Of a stretch of DNA of 38,925 nt, positions 7,752 to 16,603 are shown one piece after another. The stretch spans positions 1 to 38,925 of the forward strand of contig JAUSMB010000007.1 in assembly GCA_030645365.1 (NCBI GenBank), written 5' to 3'. The notes below the pieces were generated by a model that worked only from the letters and a program-made list of their open reading frames with translations, had not been told where the DNA came from and made no database searches. The position numbers were made by a program, and so were the translations under genes. The stretch comes from Rugosibacter sp. (GTDB taxonomy: Bacteria; Pseudomonadota; Gammaproteobacteria; Burkholderiales; Rhodocyclaceae). Positions within the stretch are counted from its first letter, which is position 1, and the number at the start of each line of letters is the position of its first letter.

Positions 7752-8132
7752 CTACCCCCAGCCCTTGAACACCGATTTTTGCATTTTGCCGAGCACTTCA
7801 ATTTCAACATCGGAACACGGCGAAGCACGGCAAGCCAGCACGGTGCCACGGGCTTCTTCTTCTGCGCTGACATGTGCCCGGCTCATCAATCCGGTTTTTT
7901 CCCAAGCACCTGTCACCACGACGACTTTGCAAATGCCGCAACCACCATTCAAGCAGCCGATCGGTATGCCACGCCGCCCAAGTCGCGCCATGCCTTGCAG
8001 CATGCTCTCACTGGGCAAGCATTCATAAACTTCATTGGTCTGCGTGAGTTTGACGCGATAGCGTTTATCCGGCATCGATACGGAATCAATGCTATCTGTC
8101 TCCTCAGGTGCAGGCATTTCTTGTGTTGTCAT
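7752..8132 (-). CDS. 2Fe-2S ferredoxin, plant/XylT type
   Basis: A protein of about 126 residues carrying one [2Fe-2S] ferredoxin domain. The cluster ligands are visible as C-LNGG-C-GI-C, then about 30 residues later LAC, the C-x4-C-x2-C-x(about 29)-C pattern. An N-terminal acidic/Pro-rich stretch of about 30 residues precedes it. I preferred the ATG at 8132 (MTTQEMPAPEE) because the longer frame needs a TTG at 8171. Relatives often sit beside aromatic-ring or alkane oxygenases as electron donors or reactivators (XylT/DmpQ), but no such enzyme is nearby. It is divergent from the osmC-like gene and convergent with the GT4 gene. Confidence 0.85.
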   Translation of the reverse strand: MTTQEMPAPEETDSIDSVSMPDKRYRVKLTQTNEVYECLPSESMLQGMARLGRRGIPIGCLNGGCGICKVVVVTGAWEKTGLMSRAHVSAEEEARGTVLACRASPCSDVEIEVLGKMQKSVFKGWG

Positions 8133-8227
8133 TGTTTTGTTCTTTACGTGGTCAAAACAGTCAAAATGCAAAGGATAGAATATAAGCGTTACTCATGGGA
8201 CACACACTTAAGGACTAAGGAAAACAC

Positions 8228-8644
8228 ATGGAATGTACCGTACGGTGGCACGAAGGAATGAGCTTTATTGCCGAAACTGGCAGTGGTCATTTAGTGGCGA
8301 TGGATGGCGCACCGGACGCCGGTGGACGGAACCTGGCCCCACGCCCGATGGAAATGCTGCTGGCCGGTTTGGGTGGCTGCACGGCCTTTGATGTCGTACT
8401 GATTTTGCAGCGTGGTCGGCATGCAGTGAGCGGCTGCACAGTAAAACTTGAAGCTGACCGTGCCGACACCGACCCCAAAGTATTCACACGCATCAATCTT
8501 CACTTTACGGTGACAGGCAAAGCCTTAAAACCCGAAGCCGTCGAACGCGCACTGAAACTTTCAGCAGAAAAATACTGCTCTGCTTCAATCATGTTGGAAA
8601 AAACTGCCGAAATTTCGCATAGCTTTGAAGTGGTGGAGGCCTGA
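8228..8644 (+). CDS. OsmC family protein (YhfA-like)
   Basis: A 138-residue OsmC-fold protein. The two redox cysteines of the family appear in GGCTAFDVVLIL (about residue 51) and KYCSASIMLEKT (about residue 116). The APRPMEMLLAGLGGC stretch is the conserved helix start. OsmC/Ohr proteins reduce organic hydroperoxides, but this short YhfA-like group has no settled substrate. The gene ends ten bases before the convergent coq7 gene. Confidence 0.88.
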   Translation: MECTVRWHEGMSFIAETGSGHLVAMDGAPDAGGRNLAPRPMEMLLAGLGGCTAFDVVLILQRGRHAVSGCTVKLEADRADTDPKVFTRINLHFTVTGKALKPEAVERALKLSAEKYCSASIMLEKTAEISHSFEVVEA

Positions 8645-8653
8645 CCGCACCGA

Positions 8654-9274
8654 TCAAAGGTAATAAGCGGTTTTTGTCATCACTTTAGATGAGAGCTTCA
8701 TCGCTATCTTGATGGGCAACGGCAGTTCGCGCGCGCCTTGCTGAACAGCCATTTGCGCATGGTTGACTTCATCTGACTTCATTTGCTCGAGCACCACCCA
8801 GGATTTCTGGTCTTGCGGGGAGAGTTGCGCCTTGTGGCTTTCCAGATGGCTTTCAACTTGCCGTTCGGTTTCGGCAAGAAATCCCAGGTTCCAGGCGTCG
8901 CCCAGCTTGCCTGCAATAAGTCCCAGGCTCAGTGAGCCAACATACCATAGCGGATTGAGCATGCTTTTTCTGCCACCCAGTTCGGCAATGCGCCGCTCTG
9001 TCCAGTTCAGATGCTCGGTTTCTTCTTGCGCGGCCCGGGCCAGGGCGCGCTTGACTTCGGGTTGGCGTGAAGTGAGTGCCTGCCCCTGATACAGCGCTTG
9101 CGCACAAATTTCACCACAATGATTAATGCGCATCAATGCGGCGGCATGGCGCTTTTCAGCTTCGCTCAAATTGGCTTCAGGCAGATCTTCTCCTGGCATC
9201 GGGCGACTGGTGGGCGCAGGTGCAAACAGCGTGCGCAACACTTTGTCAAACTCGGGAATCAGACGGTCGATCAT
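8654..9274 (-). CDS. coq7: Ubiquinone biosynthesis hydroxylase Coq7 (DMQ monooxygenase)
   Basis: A 206-residue di-iron carboxylate enzyme that hydroxylates demethoxyubiquinone near the end of aerobic ubiquinone synthesis, at the inner membrane. The four-helix ligand set is readable: NHCGEICAQALYQGQ, then QEETEHLNW, then ETERQVESHLESH, then DEVNHAQMA, giving the E/ExxH repeats of the family. A hydrophobic segment (NPLWYVGSLSLGLIAG) suits membrane association. Length matches betaproteobacterial Coq7. The stop is ten bases from the convergent osmC-like gene, and the CNP1-like gene lies 34 bases upstream on the same strand. Confidence 0.93.
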   Translation of the reverse strand: MIDRLIPEFDKVLRTLFAPAPTSRPMPGEDLPEANLSEAEKRHAAALMRINHCGEICAQALYQGQALTSRQPEVKRALARAAQEETEHLNWTERRIAELGGRKSMLNPLWYVGSLSLGLIAGKLGDAWNLGFLAETERQVESHLESHKAQLSPQDQKSWVVLEQMKSDEVNHAQMAVQQGARELPLPIKIAMKLSSKVMTKTAYYL

Positions 9275-9308
9275 GCGCGAGTACTCATGTAAAAACTCCG
9301 ATAAACAC

Positions 9309-9875
9309 TCATTTGGCGTTGGGATTCTTGCCTAGCTGCAAAGCACGGCGGCCTTCATCTGCCGTGGCAATGGGATTACCGACAGGACAAAACAATTCTT
9401 TGCTTAACGCTGCATGGTAGCGATTCACCGACTTGTTTTCGATAGGCCGCCACTCGCTGATACGCGCGGTGCGCCATTGTCCATCCGTGCTGCCTGTGGC
9501 ATAGAGCTTCCAGGTGTGCTCTTCGCACCGAATCCCCTCGAAGCTGACATTTTCTGCGCCGCCTGCTGTGCGCACGACCAAAACATAACGCACAACACCA
9601 TCGCTCCCTACAGCGAGCGAACTACTGTCAATGAAGTGATGATTCGTCGCCACGGCACTGACATAAAACTCGCGCAGGTTTTCAGATTTTGGGGCCGCAG
9701 GCAGCGTTAATTCCAGCTCTTTCCATTCAACAATCTCTTCTGGCACGTACTCGATGCCAGAACCCGCAGCGCGCCCGTAGCCATTATTCCTTTCGGCAAG
9801 TGCCGGGGCACTGGCAATCCACAAAGCACCGGCCAGGCAAGCAAGAGAAATTTTGCATTGTGCATTCATGTTCAT
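9309..9875 (-). CDS. CNP1-like family exported protein
   Basis: A 188-residue protein with a Sec signal peptide (ISLACLAGALWIASAPALA, cleavage near residue 27) and a mature domain matching the CNP1-like family of betaproteobacteria. Recognisable parts are EWKELELTLPAAP, LREFYVSA, the phrase SVAVG-like SLAVGSDGVVRYVLVV, SFEGIRC and a C-terminal ALSKELFCP. It is probably periplasmic or an outer-membrane lipid-free protein. The function is unknown. Two cysteines (in GIRCEE and LFCPVG) could form a disulfide. It lies between rppH and coq7 on the same strand, 10 bases after rppH. Confidence 0.8.
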   Translation of the reverse strand: MNMNAQCKISLACLAGALWIASAPALAERNNGYGRAAGSGIEYVPEEIVEWKELELTLPAAPKSENLREFYVSAVATNHHFIDSSSLAVGSDGVVRYVLVVRTAGGAENVSFEGIRCEEHTWKLYATGSTDGQWRTARISEWRPIENKSVNRYHAALSKELFCPVGNPIATADEGRRALQLGKNPNAK

Positions 9876-9885
9876 CGTGTACCCA

Positions 9886-10467
9886 TTACGGCGGATAATC
9901 CGTTAAAGATTGGCTGGCGGATGCACCCGTACTTTTCTGCTCAGGTGTTTGGCTGGGTTGAGTTAATGGCTGGGCTGCGTGTTGATTGACGTGCCCACGA
10001 AACAAGATATGCGAAAGTTCATTCAAGGCGGCCTCATACACGCCACGCTTGAATTCGATCACGCTATCCAGCGGAATCCAGTACGAGCTCCAACGCCAGG
10101 CATCAAACTCTGGCCGTTTGCTGGCGCGCAGATGCACGTCGCTATCGCGGCCTGTTAGCCGCAACAGAAACCAGATCTGCTTCTGGCCGCGATAGTGATT
10201 TCGTCCTTCGCGGCGAACCCAGTGCTGTGGCACCTCATAACGCAACCAGCTGCGGGTACGGCCAATAATCCGCACATGTTCGGGCTTTAAGCCAACTTCC
10301 TCGTATAACTCCCGAAACATCGCCTGCTCAGGGGTTTCGCCTTTATCAATACCACCCTGCGGAAACTGCCAGAAGTGCTCACGGATACGCTTTCCCCAAA
10401 AAACTTCATTGCGCTGATTGGTCAAAATGATGCCGACGTTCGGGCGATACCCTTCACGATCAAGCAT
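9886..10467 (-). CDS. rppH: RNA pyrophosphohydrolase RppH
   Basis: A 193-residue Nudix hydrolase that removes pyrophosphate from 5'-triphosphate mRNA ends and so starts RNase E decay. The N-terminus [17 protein letters not shown] is diagnostic. The Nudix box runs [20 protein letters not shown] then VGL and fits G-x5-E-x7-REUxEExGU. The RSWLRYEVP and GQKQIWFLL segments are RppH-specific. A proline/glutamine-rich tail of about 35 residues follows the domain. It is divergent from proS, with a 141-bp gap. Confidence 0.95.
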   Translation of the reverse strand: MLDREGYRPNVGIILTNQRNEVFWGKRIREHFWQFPQGGIDKGETPEQAMFRELYEEVGLKPEHVRIIGRTRSWLRYEVPQHWVRREGRNHYRGQKQIWFLLRLTGRDSDVHLRASKRPEFDAWRWSSYWIPLDSVIEFKRGVYEAALNELSHILFRGHVNQHAAQPLTQPSQTPEQKSTGASASQSLTDYPP

Positions 10468-10608
10468 GACAGAATTCCAATAATTAACTGGTGCCTATTC
10501 TTTCACAATCGAGGCGCGCTGGAAAGCCGTCCATATCACCGTCCTGCCTATATCTGGGCATCTGGCAGGTAAAATGGCGCCCTTGTCACTTTTAGCCTGT
10601 ATTCATTT

Positions 10609-12339
10609 ATGCGCGCCAGCCAGTTTTTCATTGCCACTCTCAAAGAAGCACCTTCAGACGCCGAGATCATCAGCCACCAACTCATGATGCGCGCCGGGCT
10701 CATTCGCCGTCTTGCCGGAGGAATCTATACCTGGATGCCGATGGGGCTGCGCGTGCTGCGCAAGGTGGAAGCCATCGTGAGGGAAGAGATGAATCGCGCC
10801 GGTGCCATCGAGCTGCTCATGCCCGCTGTGCAACCTTTTGAATTGTGGGAAGAATCCGGACGCGGCCCAGGCTATGGCGCGGAACTGCTGCGTTTCAAGG
10901 ATCGTCATCAGCGCAATTTTGTCATCGGCCCCACGCACGAGGAAGTGATTACCGATATCGTGCGCCGCGAGGTAAAAAGTTATCGCCAGTTGCCGCGCAA
11001 CTTTTACCAGATTCAAACCAAGTTCCGCGACGAAATCCGGCCACGTTTTGGCGTCATGCGCGGGCGCGAATTCTTGATGAAGGATGCGTATTCATTCCAT
11101 ACTTCGTTCGCTGATCTGGAACGCGAATACAGCGTCATGCATGACGCTTACACACGCATCTTCACTCGGCTTGGCCTTGGATTTCGCGCGGTGGCGGCAG
11201 ATACCGGCTCGATTGGCGGCACCGGTTCGCACGAATTTCATGTGCTGGCCGACTCAGGCGAAGACGCTATCGCCTTTTGCCCGACGTCCGACTACGCCGC
11301 GAACGTTGAACTGGCTGAAGCACTTGCACCCATAATAGTCGGCGCTGGTGATACGGCGATGATGGAAAAACACGCGACGCCAGGCAAAACCAAATGCGCC
11401 GACGTCGCCGAATTCCTTGGCGTGCCGATCACGCAAATGGTCAAAGCCATTGCTGTCATGGTTGCTCCGCCGCAAGAAACCGGGCAAAAAGAAGCCGGTC
11501 AATTCGTCCTCCTGCTGTTGCGCGGCGACCATGATCTGAACGAAATCAAGGCGCAAAAATGCATTGGCGAATTTCGCTTTGCGCGCGATGAAGAGATTGT
11601 GGCAGCGCTGGGTTGCAAGCCCGGCTACATTGGGCCGGTGGGCTTTAATGGCCGTATCGTTGCTGACCGCGCGGTGGCCGTCATGAACAATTTTGTGTGT
11701 GGCGCCAACGCAGAAGACCATCACTTGACCCGTGTGAATTTCGGCCGTGACTTGCCACAACCCACAGAAATTGCCGATATTCGCAATGTGGTCGCCGGCG
11801 ATCCTTCACCCGATGGCAAAGGCGTACTTGAATTGTGTCGTGGCATTGAAGTCGGGCATATTTTCCAGTTGCGCACCAAATATGCCGAAGCGCTCAAATG
11901 CACGTTTCTTGACGAGCAGGGCAAGGAACAAGTCATGGAAATGGGCTGCTACGGCATTGGCGTATCCCGCATCGTCGGCGCGGCTATCGAACAAGGCCAC
12001 GACGAGCGCGGCATTGTTTTTCCGCAAAACATCGCCCCGTTTGCAGTAGTGATCGTGCCCATGGCGTATGGCAAATCAACGATGGTGAAAACCGCAGCAG
12101 ACGCGCTATATGCCCAACTGCTCGCAGCAGGCATTGATGTGCTGCTGGATGATCGCGATGAACGCCCCGGCTCGATGTTTGCCGATTGGGAACTGCTCGG
12201 TGTGCCGCATCGGGTGGTGGTAGGCGAGCGCGGCTTGAAAGACGGAAAGCTCGAATACAAGGGCCGCAGCGAGACTGATCCGACGCTGGTAGCAACAGAT
12301 GAGATGACCGGATTCTTGCAGAAAAAACTGTGCGCCTGA
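10609..12339 (+). CDS. proS: Prolyl-tRNA synthetase
   Basis: A 576-residue class II synthetase of the bacterial type with an inserted editing domain. Motif 1 is in the N-terminal [19 protein letters not shown] region, motif 2 has [10 protein letters not shown] and [20 protein letters not shown], and motif 3 is [13 protein letters not shown]. The C-terminal anticodon domain follows ([27 protein letters not shown]). The editing domain starts with [16 protein letters not shown]. Dispersed repeat copy 4 lies inside it and encodes VGAGDTA just before [10 protein letters not shown], at a variable site. Length is normal for the family. The downstream lytic transglycosylase GTG start lies inside the proS 3' end (10-base overlap). 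Confidence 0.96.
   Translation: MRASQFFIATLKEAPSDAEIISHQLMMRAGLIRRLAGGIYTWMPMGLRVLRKVEAIVREEMNRAGAIELLMPAVQPFELWEESGRGPGYGAELLRFKDRHQRNFVIGPTHEEVITDIVRREVKSYRQLPRNFYQIQTKFRDEIRPRFGVMRGREFLMKDAYSFHTSFADLEREYSVMHDAYTRIFTRLGLGFRAVAADTGSIGGTGSHEFHVLADSGEDAIAFCPTSDYAANVELAEALAPIIVGAGDTAMMEKHATPGKTKCADVAEFLGVPITQMVKAIAVMVAPPQETGQKEAGQFVLLLLRGDHDLNEIKAQKCIGEFRFARDEEIVAALGCKPGYIGPVGFNGRIVADRAVAVMNNFVCGANAEDHHLTRVNFGRDLPQPTEIADIRNVVAGDPSPDGKGVLELCRGIEVGHIFQLRTKYAEALKCTFLDEQGKEQVMEMGCYGIGVSRIVGAAIEQGHDERGIVFPQNIAPFAVVIVPMAYGKSTMVKTAADALYAQLLAAGIDVLLDDRDERPGSMFADWELLGVPHRVVVGERGLKDGKLEYKGRSETDPTLVATDEMTGFLQKKLCA
11334..11358 (+). repeat. Dispersed 25-bp repeat, copy 4, inside proS
   Basis: 24 of 25 positions match; one A near the start is T. 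It is read in the same frame as copy 3, giving VGAGDTA, in the editing-domain linker of ProRS. Confidence 0.85.
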
Positions 12340-12953
12340 CCATTTCCCTTAATTTACTTGGCGTTATTGGTACGCTGTTATTTGCCAACCATGCCTGGGC
12401 GGGCGCGCAGCAATACGAGCCCTTGGCGGCCAGTGTGCAGGCAGCATTGCAGGCAACAATTGCCGACCATGCCGCGCCTGAACCGCAGTTTCCTTCACTC
12501 GAAGAAAAAATAAGCTGGCTTACCGAAATGTCACGCCGACTGGAGAATCGCATGCCGGATCGCGAAGCGCGACTGGATTTCCTCAAGACCGTTTATTACG
12601 AAGCCAAGCGTGCCGGGCTTGATCCACAAATGGTGCTGGGCCTGATCCAGGTGGAAAGCGGTTTCAGGAAATACGCGGTGTCATCCGCCGGCGCGCGTGG
12701 CTATATGCAGATCATGCCTTTCTGGGTCAAGCTGATCGGCAGCCAGGACAGCAATCTGTTTCACCTGCGCACCAATCTGCGTTTTGGCTGCACCATCCTG
12801 CGCCATTATCTGGATATTGAAAAAGGCGATCTGTATCGCGCGCTGGGCCGCTACAACGGCAGCCTGGGCAAACCCGAGTATCCAAATATCGTGCGCGGCG
12901 CATGGGAGAAACGCTGGGGCTGGGGGCCAAGGGTGATACAGGCTACACGCTGA
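12330..12953 (+). CDS. Lytic transglycosylase (SLT family), exported
   Basis: A 207-residue protein with a signal peptide (about residues 1-24, ending NHAWA) and one SLT/lysozyme-like domain that would cleave peptidoglycan glycan strands in the periplasm. The catalytic glutamate is Glu109 in [19 protein letters not shown], followed by GYMQIMPFW, the classic SLT signature, and a C-terminal [10 protein letters not shown]. The start is GTG at 12330, inside the end of proS, which gives an unbroken signal peptide. Copy 5 of the dispersed repeat is fused to its stop codon (TGA, whose A begins the repeat). Confidence 0.88.
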   Translation: MRLTISLNLLGVIGTLLFANHAWAGAQQYEPLAASVQAALQATIADHAAPEPQFPSLEEKISWLTEMSRRLENRMPDREARLDFLKTVYYEAKRAGLDPQMVLGLIQVESGFRKYAVSSAGARGYMQIMPFWVKLIGSQDSNLFHLRTNLRFGCTILRHYLDIEKGDLYRALGRYNGSLGKPEYPNIVRGAWEKRWGWGPRVIQATR

Positions 12954-12977
12954 AAAGTCGGCGCTGACAATACGGCG
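12953..12977 (+). repeat. Dispersed 25-bp repeat, copy 5, fused to a stop codon
   Basis: Sits directly at the stop of the transglycosylase gene, between it and the convergent ffh. Two internal bases differ from the commonest form (GACAATACGGCG end). Confidence 0.85.
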
Positions 12978-13006
12978 TTAAGGAAGCCTGTCGCGCGTAA
13001 TCCGCG

Positions 13007-14362
13007 TTATCGCATCCCCGGCAACATCCCCTTCATGCCGCGCATCATCTTCTGCATGCCGCCTTTGGAAAATTGCTTCATCATTTTTTGCGTCTGCTCG
13101 AATTGATTGAGCAGGCGATTCACTTCCTGCACCGATACGCCAGCACCTGTGGCGATACGCCGCTTGCGCGTGGCTTTGATGATTTCCGGTTTGGTGCGTT
13201 CCATCGGCGTCATCGAGTTGATAATGCCTTCCAGACGGTTCATCGATTTATCATTCACCGCGCCACCTGCCTGTTGCGCGGCCTGACTTAACTGGGCGGG
13301 CAATTTATCCAGCAAACCAGCCATGCCACCCATTTTTTTCATTTGTCCGATTTGTTCCTTGAAGTCGTTCAAGTCAAAGCCCTTGCCGGTTTTCATTTTC
13401 TTGGCAAAGGCTTGCGCTTTTTCTTGGTCCACCGTGCGGTGGGCTTCTTCCACCAGGCTCAGAATATCGCCCATGCCGAGAATACGGCTGGCCATGCGGT
13501 CGGGATGAAACTCTTCCAGCCCGTCGAGTTTTTCGCCCACCCCAGCAAACTTGATCGGTTTGCCGGTGACATGTCGTACCGACAGCGCCGCACCGCCGCG
13601 TGCATCACCATCCAGCTTGGTCAGGATAATGCCGGTCAAGGGCAGCGTTTCAGCAAATACCTTGGCGGTGTTCACCGCATCCTGGCCTAGCATGGCATCC
13701 ACGATGAACAAGGTTTCGATCGGCTTGACCTGCGCATGCAAAGCGCGGATCTCGTCCATCATCGCGGTATCAATCGCCAGCCGTCCGGCGGTATCGATAA
13801 AGAGCACATCGTAAAAATGCCGCTTGGCGTAATCGATGGCGGCCACGGCAATATCGGCTGGCTTCTGGTCAGGTGTCGATGGGAAAAAGTCGATACCCGC
13901 TTGGGCGGATACGGTTTTTAATTGTTCGATGGCAGCGGGCCGATACACGTCACAACTGACGGTGAGCACTTTTTTCTTTTGCCGCTCTTTGAGCCATTTA
14001 CCCAGCTTGGCAGTCGTCGTCGTTTTACCCGCACCTTGCAGGCCGGCCATGAGAATAATAGCGGGGGGCTGTGTCGCCAGATTCAGGCCGACACTTGCGC
14101 CGCCCATGAGCTCGGTTAATTCGCGCTGCACAACGCCCACCAACGCCTGGCCGGGCGTCAAGGAGCCGATGACTTCCTGGCCGATCGACTTCTCTTTTAC
14201 TTTGGCGATGAAGTCCTTGATGACGGGCAAAGCCACGTCCGCCTCAAGCAAAGCCATGCGCACTTCCCTGAGCATGTCTGTTACATTGGCTTCGGTCAGG
14301 CGAGCCTGTCCACGGAGATTTTTAACAACACGGCCGAAGCGCTGGGTTAGATTGTCGAGCAT
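13007..14362 (-). CDS. ffh: Signal recognition particle protein Ffh
   Basis: A GTPase of about 451 residues that, with 4.5S RNA, targets nascent membrane proteins to FtsY and SecYEG. The N domain starts MLDNLTQRFGRVVKNLRG. The G domain has G1 GLQGAGKTTTTAKL, CDVYRPAAIEQL, DTAGR and LTKLDGDARGGAA. The C-terminal M domain is methionine-rich, ending KMMRGMKGMLPGMR. I chose the ATG at 14362 because family members begin MLDNL; the longer frame up to 14494 is antisense to ypjD. It diverges from ypjD with a 40-base gap. Confidence 0.96.
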   Translation of the reverse strand: MLDNLTQRFGRVVKNLRGQARLTEANVTDMLREVRMALLEADVALPVIKDFIAKVKEKSIGQEVIGSLTPGQALVGVVQRELTELMGGASVGLNLATQPPAIILMAGLQGAGKTTTTAKLGKWLKERQKKKVLTVSCDVYRPAAIEQLKTVSAQAGIDFFPSTPDQKPADIAVAAIDYAKRHFYDVLFIDTAGRLAIDTAMMDEIRALHAQVKPIETLFIVDAMLGQDAVNTAKVFAETLPLTGIILTKLDGDARGGAALSVRHVTGKPIKFAGVGEKLDGLEEFHPDRMASRILGMGDILSLVEEAHRTVDQEKAQAFAKKMKTGKGFDLNDFKEQIGQMKKMGGMAGLLDKLPAQLSQAAQQAGGAVNDKSMNRLEGIINSMTPMERTKPEIIKATRKRRIATGAGVSVQEVNRLLNQFEQTQKMMKQFSKGGMQKMMRGMKGMLPGMR

Positions 14363-14402
14363 GATGGCAATAGAATTAAATGGCTTAGTGTAGACTTCAA
14401 GA

Positions 14403-15251
14403 ATGTCTCCAATAGTAATACATGTGCTGGTTGCTGCGATATATACCGCACTATCTCTCCAATTATGGCGAACGAGTTGGCGTGGCTCGCCCAACTTGGT
14501 GGCGGGTCAGTTATCTCCTGGTTCAGCAGGGTTAACTTTAGTCGAGCGTATTAGCTTGCTCGTCGCCTTAGCCGCCCATGCAATCAGTATCCGCATAGCA
14601 ATTTTTGATGGCGCCCAAATACATTTTGGTTTTGCTATCGCGTTGTCTGTCATGGTGTGGCTGGCCATCGTATTGTTTTGGATTGAAAGTTTTTTCGCTC
14701 GGCTGAATGGCTTGCTAGTACTGGGGTTACCTGCCGCAGCGTTAACCAGCCTGTTGCCCGCCCTGTTCACCGAACCGCATATTCTGGCTAATGCCAGTTC
14801 TCCAGCTCTGCGCTTGCATTTGCTTGCCGCCATGCTGGCTTATAGCCTGTTTACATTGGCCGCATTACACGCCTTGCTGATGGCCGTAGCGGAACGCGGG
14901 CTACATCGTGGAAAAATCTCACCGTGGCTGGCGAGCTTGCCCCCCTTGCTTACTATGGAAGCTATTTTGTTTCGCTTAATCCATATTGCTTTTGTACTAC
15001 TGACACTCACCTTGGTATCTGGCGTATTTTTCTCCGAAGACTTGTTTGGCAAGGCATTGAAGTTTGACCATAAAACAGTGTTTGCGATTATTTCCTGGTT
15101 GATTTTCGCCGCCTTGCTTATCGGTCGCTATCTGCGGGGCTGGCGTGGCAAAGTGGCCTTGCGCTGGACACTCGCCGGGTTTGTGGCCTTGCTGCTCGCC
15201 TACGTGGGCACCCGGTTTGTGCTCGAAATTATTCTTAACCGCAGCACGTGA
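14403..15251 (+). CDS. ypjD: YpjD/CcsA-HemX-like inner membrane protein
   Basis: A 282-residue integral membrane protein with about eight hydrophobic helices belonging to the cytochrome c assembly (CcsA/HemX) superfamily. The position beside ffh and before a CorB-like gene is the same as for E. coli ypjD, which supports that orthology over a true cytochrome c biogenesis role. Two histidines in membrane segments (RLHLLAAMLAY, FKFDHKTVFAI-type LKFDHKTVFAII) are conserved in the superfamily as possible haem ligands. The canonical WWD motif of CcsA is not evident. It is the first gene of a plus-strand run ypjD-corB-pilC-pilD. Confidence 0.8.
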   Translation: MSPIVIHVLVAAIYTALSLQLWRTSWRGSPNLVAGQLSPGSAGLTLVERISLLVALAAHAISIRIAIFDGAQIHFGFAIALSVMVWLAIVLFWIESFFARLNGLLVLGLPAAALTSLLPALFTEPHILANASSPALRLHLLAAMLAYSLFTLAALHALLMAVAERGLHRGKISPWLASLPPLLTMEAILFRLIHIAFVLLTLTLVSGVFFSEDLFGKALKFDHKTVFAIISWLIFAALLIGRYLRGWRGKVALRWTLAGFVALLLAYVGTRFVLEIILNRST

Positions 15252-15274
15252 ATTGCATCTTATAACCCGAATCA

Positions 15275-16546
15275 ATGGATGAACTACCCCTTAGCACGCA
15301 ATTTGCCGCACTTGCCGCATTACTAATTGTGTCCGGCTTTTTTTCCATGGCCGAAACCGTGATGATGGCATCCAACCGCATTCGCTTGCGACATTTGGCC
15401 AAAGAAGGCAACCGTGGCTCACGCTTGGCCATTCAGTTGTTGAACAAAACAGACCAATTGCTCGGCGTGATTTTGCTCGGCAACACACTCATCAATTCGC
15501 TAGCCGCCATGCTCACTGCGAATATCGCCATCGCTGTTTTTGGTGAAGAAAAATGGACGCTTGAGGCGGGTGCGGTTTTTGTTACTTTCTGCCTGCTGGT
15601 ATTTTCTGAAATCACACCAAAAGTTGCCGGCGCAATGCATTCAGACTGGCTGGCTATTCGCATTAGTTATGTTTTAACACCGTTATTACGCATCGCTTAT
15701 CCAATTGTATGGTTCGTCAACCTGTTTGTTCTCTCCTTGTTACGGCTACTGCATTTACAACCCAAAGCCAATGCCGCAGGGCACCACTTATCTGCAGAGG
15801 AAATACGTGCGGTAGTGCTTGATTCGAGCCAGTTTATTCCCTCGCAGCATCAGTCGATTCTACTGAATCTGTTTGAGCTGGAGCAGGTCACTGTGGCCGA
15901 TATCATGACGCCACGGGGTGAGATTGAAACCATCGATATTGCTCTGCCCATTGATGAAATCATGGCGCAGCTTGCGACCAGCTACCACACCCGCGTGATC
16001 GTTTCCGAGCATGATTCAGCCAATGTCATTGGTGTGCTCCGCATCCGCCACTTGCTAAGCGAAGCGTTTAAAGGGGAAATCAATCTGGAAACCCTGCGCG
16101 AAAGAATGGCGACGCCGTATTTCGTTCCCGCAGCGACACCCATCTACACGCAGCTTCAGTTTTTCCGCGAAAACCGCCAGCGCCTCGGACTGGTGGTAGA
16201 TGAGTATGGCGAAATTCAAGGCTTGGTTACCCTGGAAGATATTGTAGAAGCGCTGGTCGGAAAATTTACCACCCGGCAAGCAGATGTAGGCACGCGATTA
16301 ACCTGGGATGAATCAGGCACAGTGCTGGTTGATGGGGCCATCAGCTTGCGCGAATTAAATCGTCAGCTTGAACTTGACTTGCCCCTTGACGGCCCGCGTA
16401 CCCTGAATGGATTAATTGTCGAGCACCTGCAAGACATCCCTGAAGTAGGGGTTGGGATGAGAATCAGTGGCATTCCCATGGAGATTATTCAAACCCAAAA
16501 TCGCAAGGTTAAAATGGTTCGACTTCACTATCCTGGGCAAGAGTGA
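15275..16546 (+). CDS. HlyC/CorC family transporter, CorB/YfjD-like (DUF21-CBS-CorC_HlyC)
   Basis: A 423-residue membrane protein: an N-terminal DUF21 domain with three or four helices (about 1-175; GFFSMAETVMMASNRIRLRHL is its signature), two CBS repeats in the middle (VADIMTPRGEIETIDI and GLVVDEYGEIQGLVTLEDI), and a C-terminal CorC_HlyC domain with VDGAISLRELNRQLEL. Relatives take part in Mg2+/cobalt homeostasis, and CorB-type proteins are Mg2+ transporters. The start lies 24 bases after ypjD. In E. coli the same pair ypjD-yfjD follows ffh. Ion specificity is inferred from the family. Confidence 0.87.
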   Translation: MDELPLSTQFAALAALLIVSGFFSMAETVMMASNRIRLRHLAKEGNRGSRLAIQLLNKTDQLLGVILLGNTLINSLAAMLTANIAIAVFGEEKWTLEAGAVFVTFCLLVFSEITPKVAGAMHSDWLAIRISYVLTPLLRIAYPIVWFVNLFVLSLLRLLHLQPKANAAGHHLSAEEIRAVVLDSSQFIPSQHQSILLNLFELEQVTVADIMTPRGEIETIDIALPIDEIMAQLATSYHTRVIVSEHDSANVIGVLRIRHLLSEAFKGEINLETLRERMATPYFVPAATPIYTQLQFFRENRQRLGLVVDEYGEIQGLVTLEDIVEALVGKFTTRQADVGTRLTWDESGTVLVDGAISLRELNRQLELDLPLDGPRTLNGLIVEHLQDIPEVGVGMRISGIPMEIIQTQNRKVKMVRLHYPGQE

Positions 16547-16603
16547 TACTCTTACCATGATTTGTCCGGCGCAATGACAAGCAACTAGACTGAGGGGAAG
16601 GGG

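Noticed and set aside
14363..14494. Upstream extension of ffh
   Set aside because: Antisense to ypjD and not conserved; Ffh proteins begin MLDNL at 14362.
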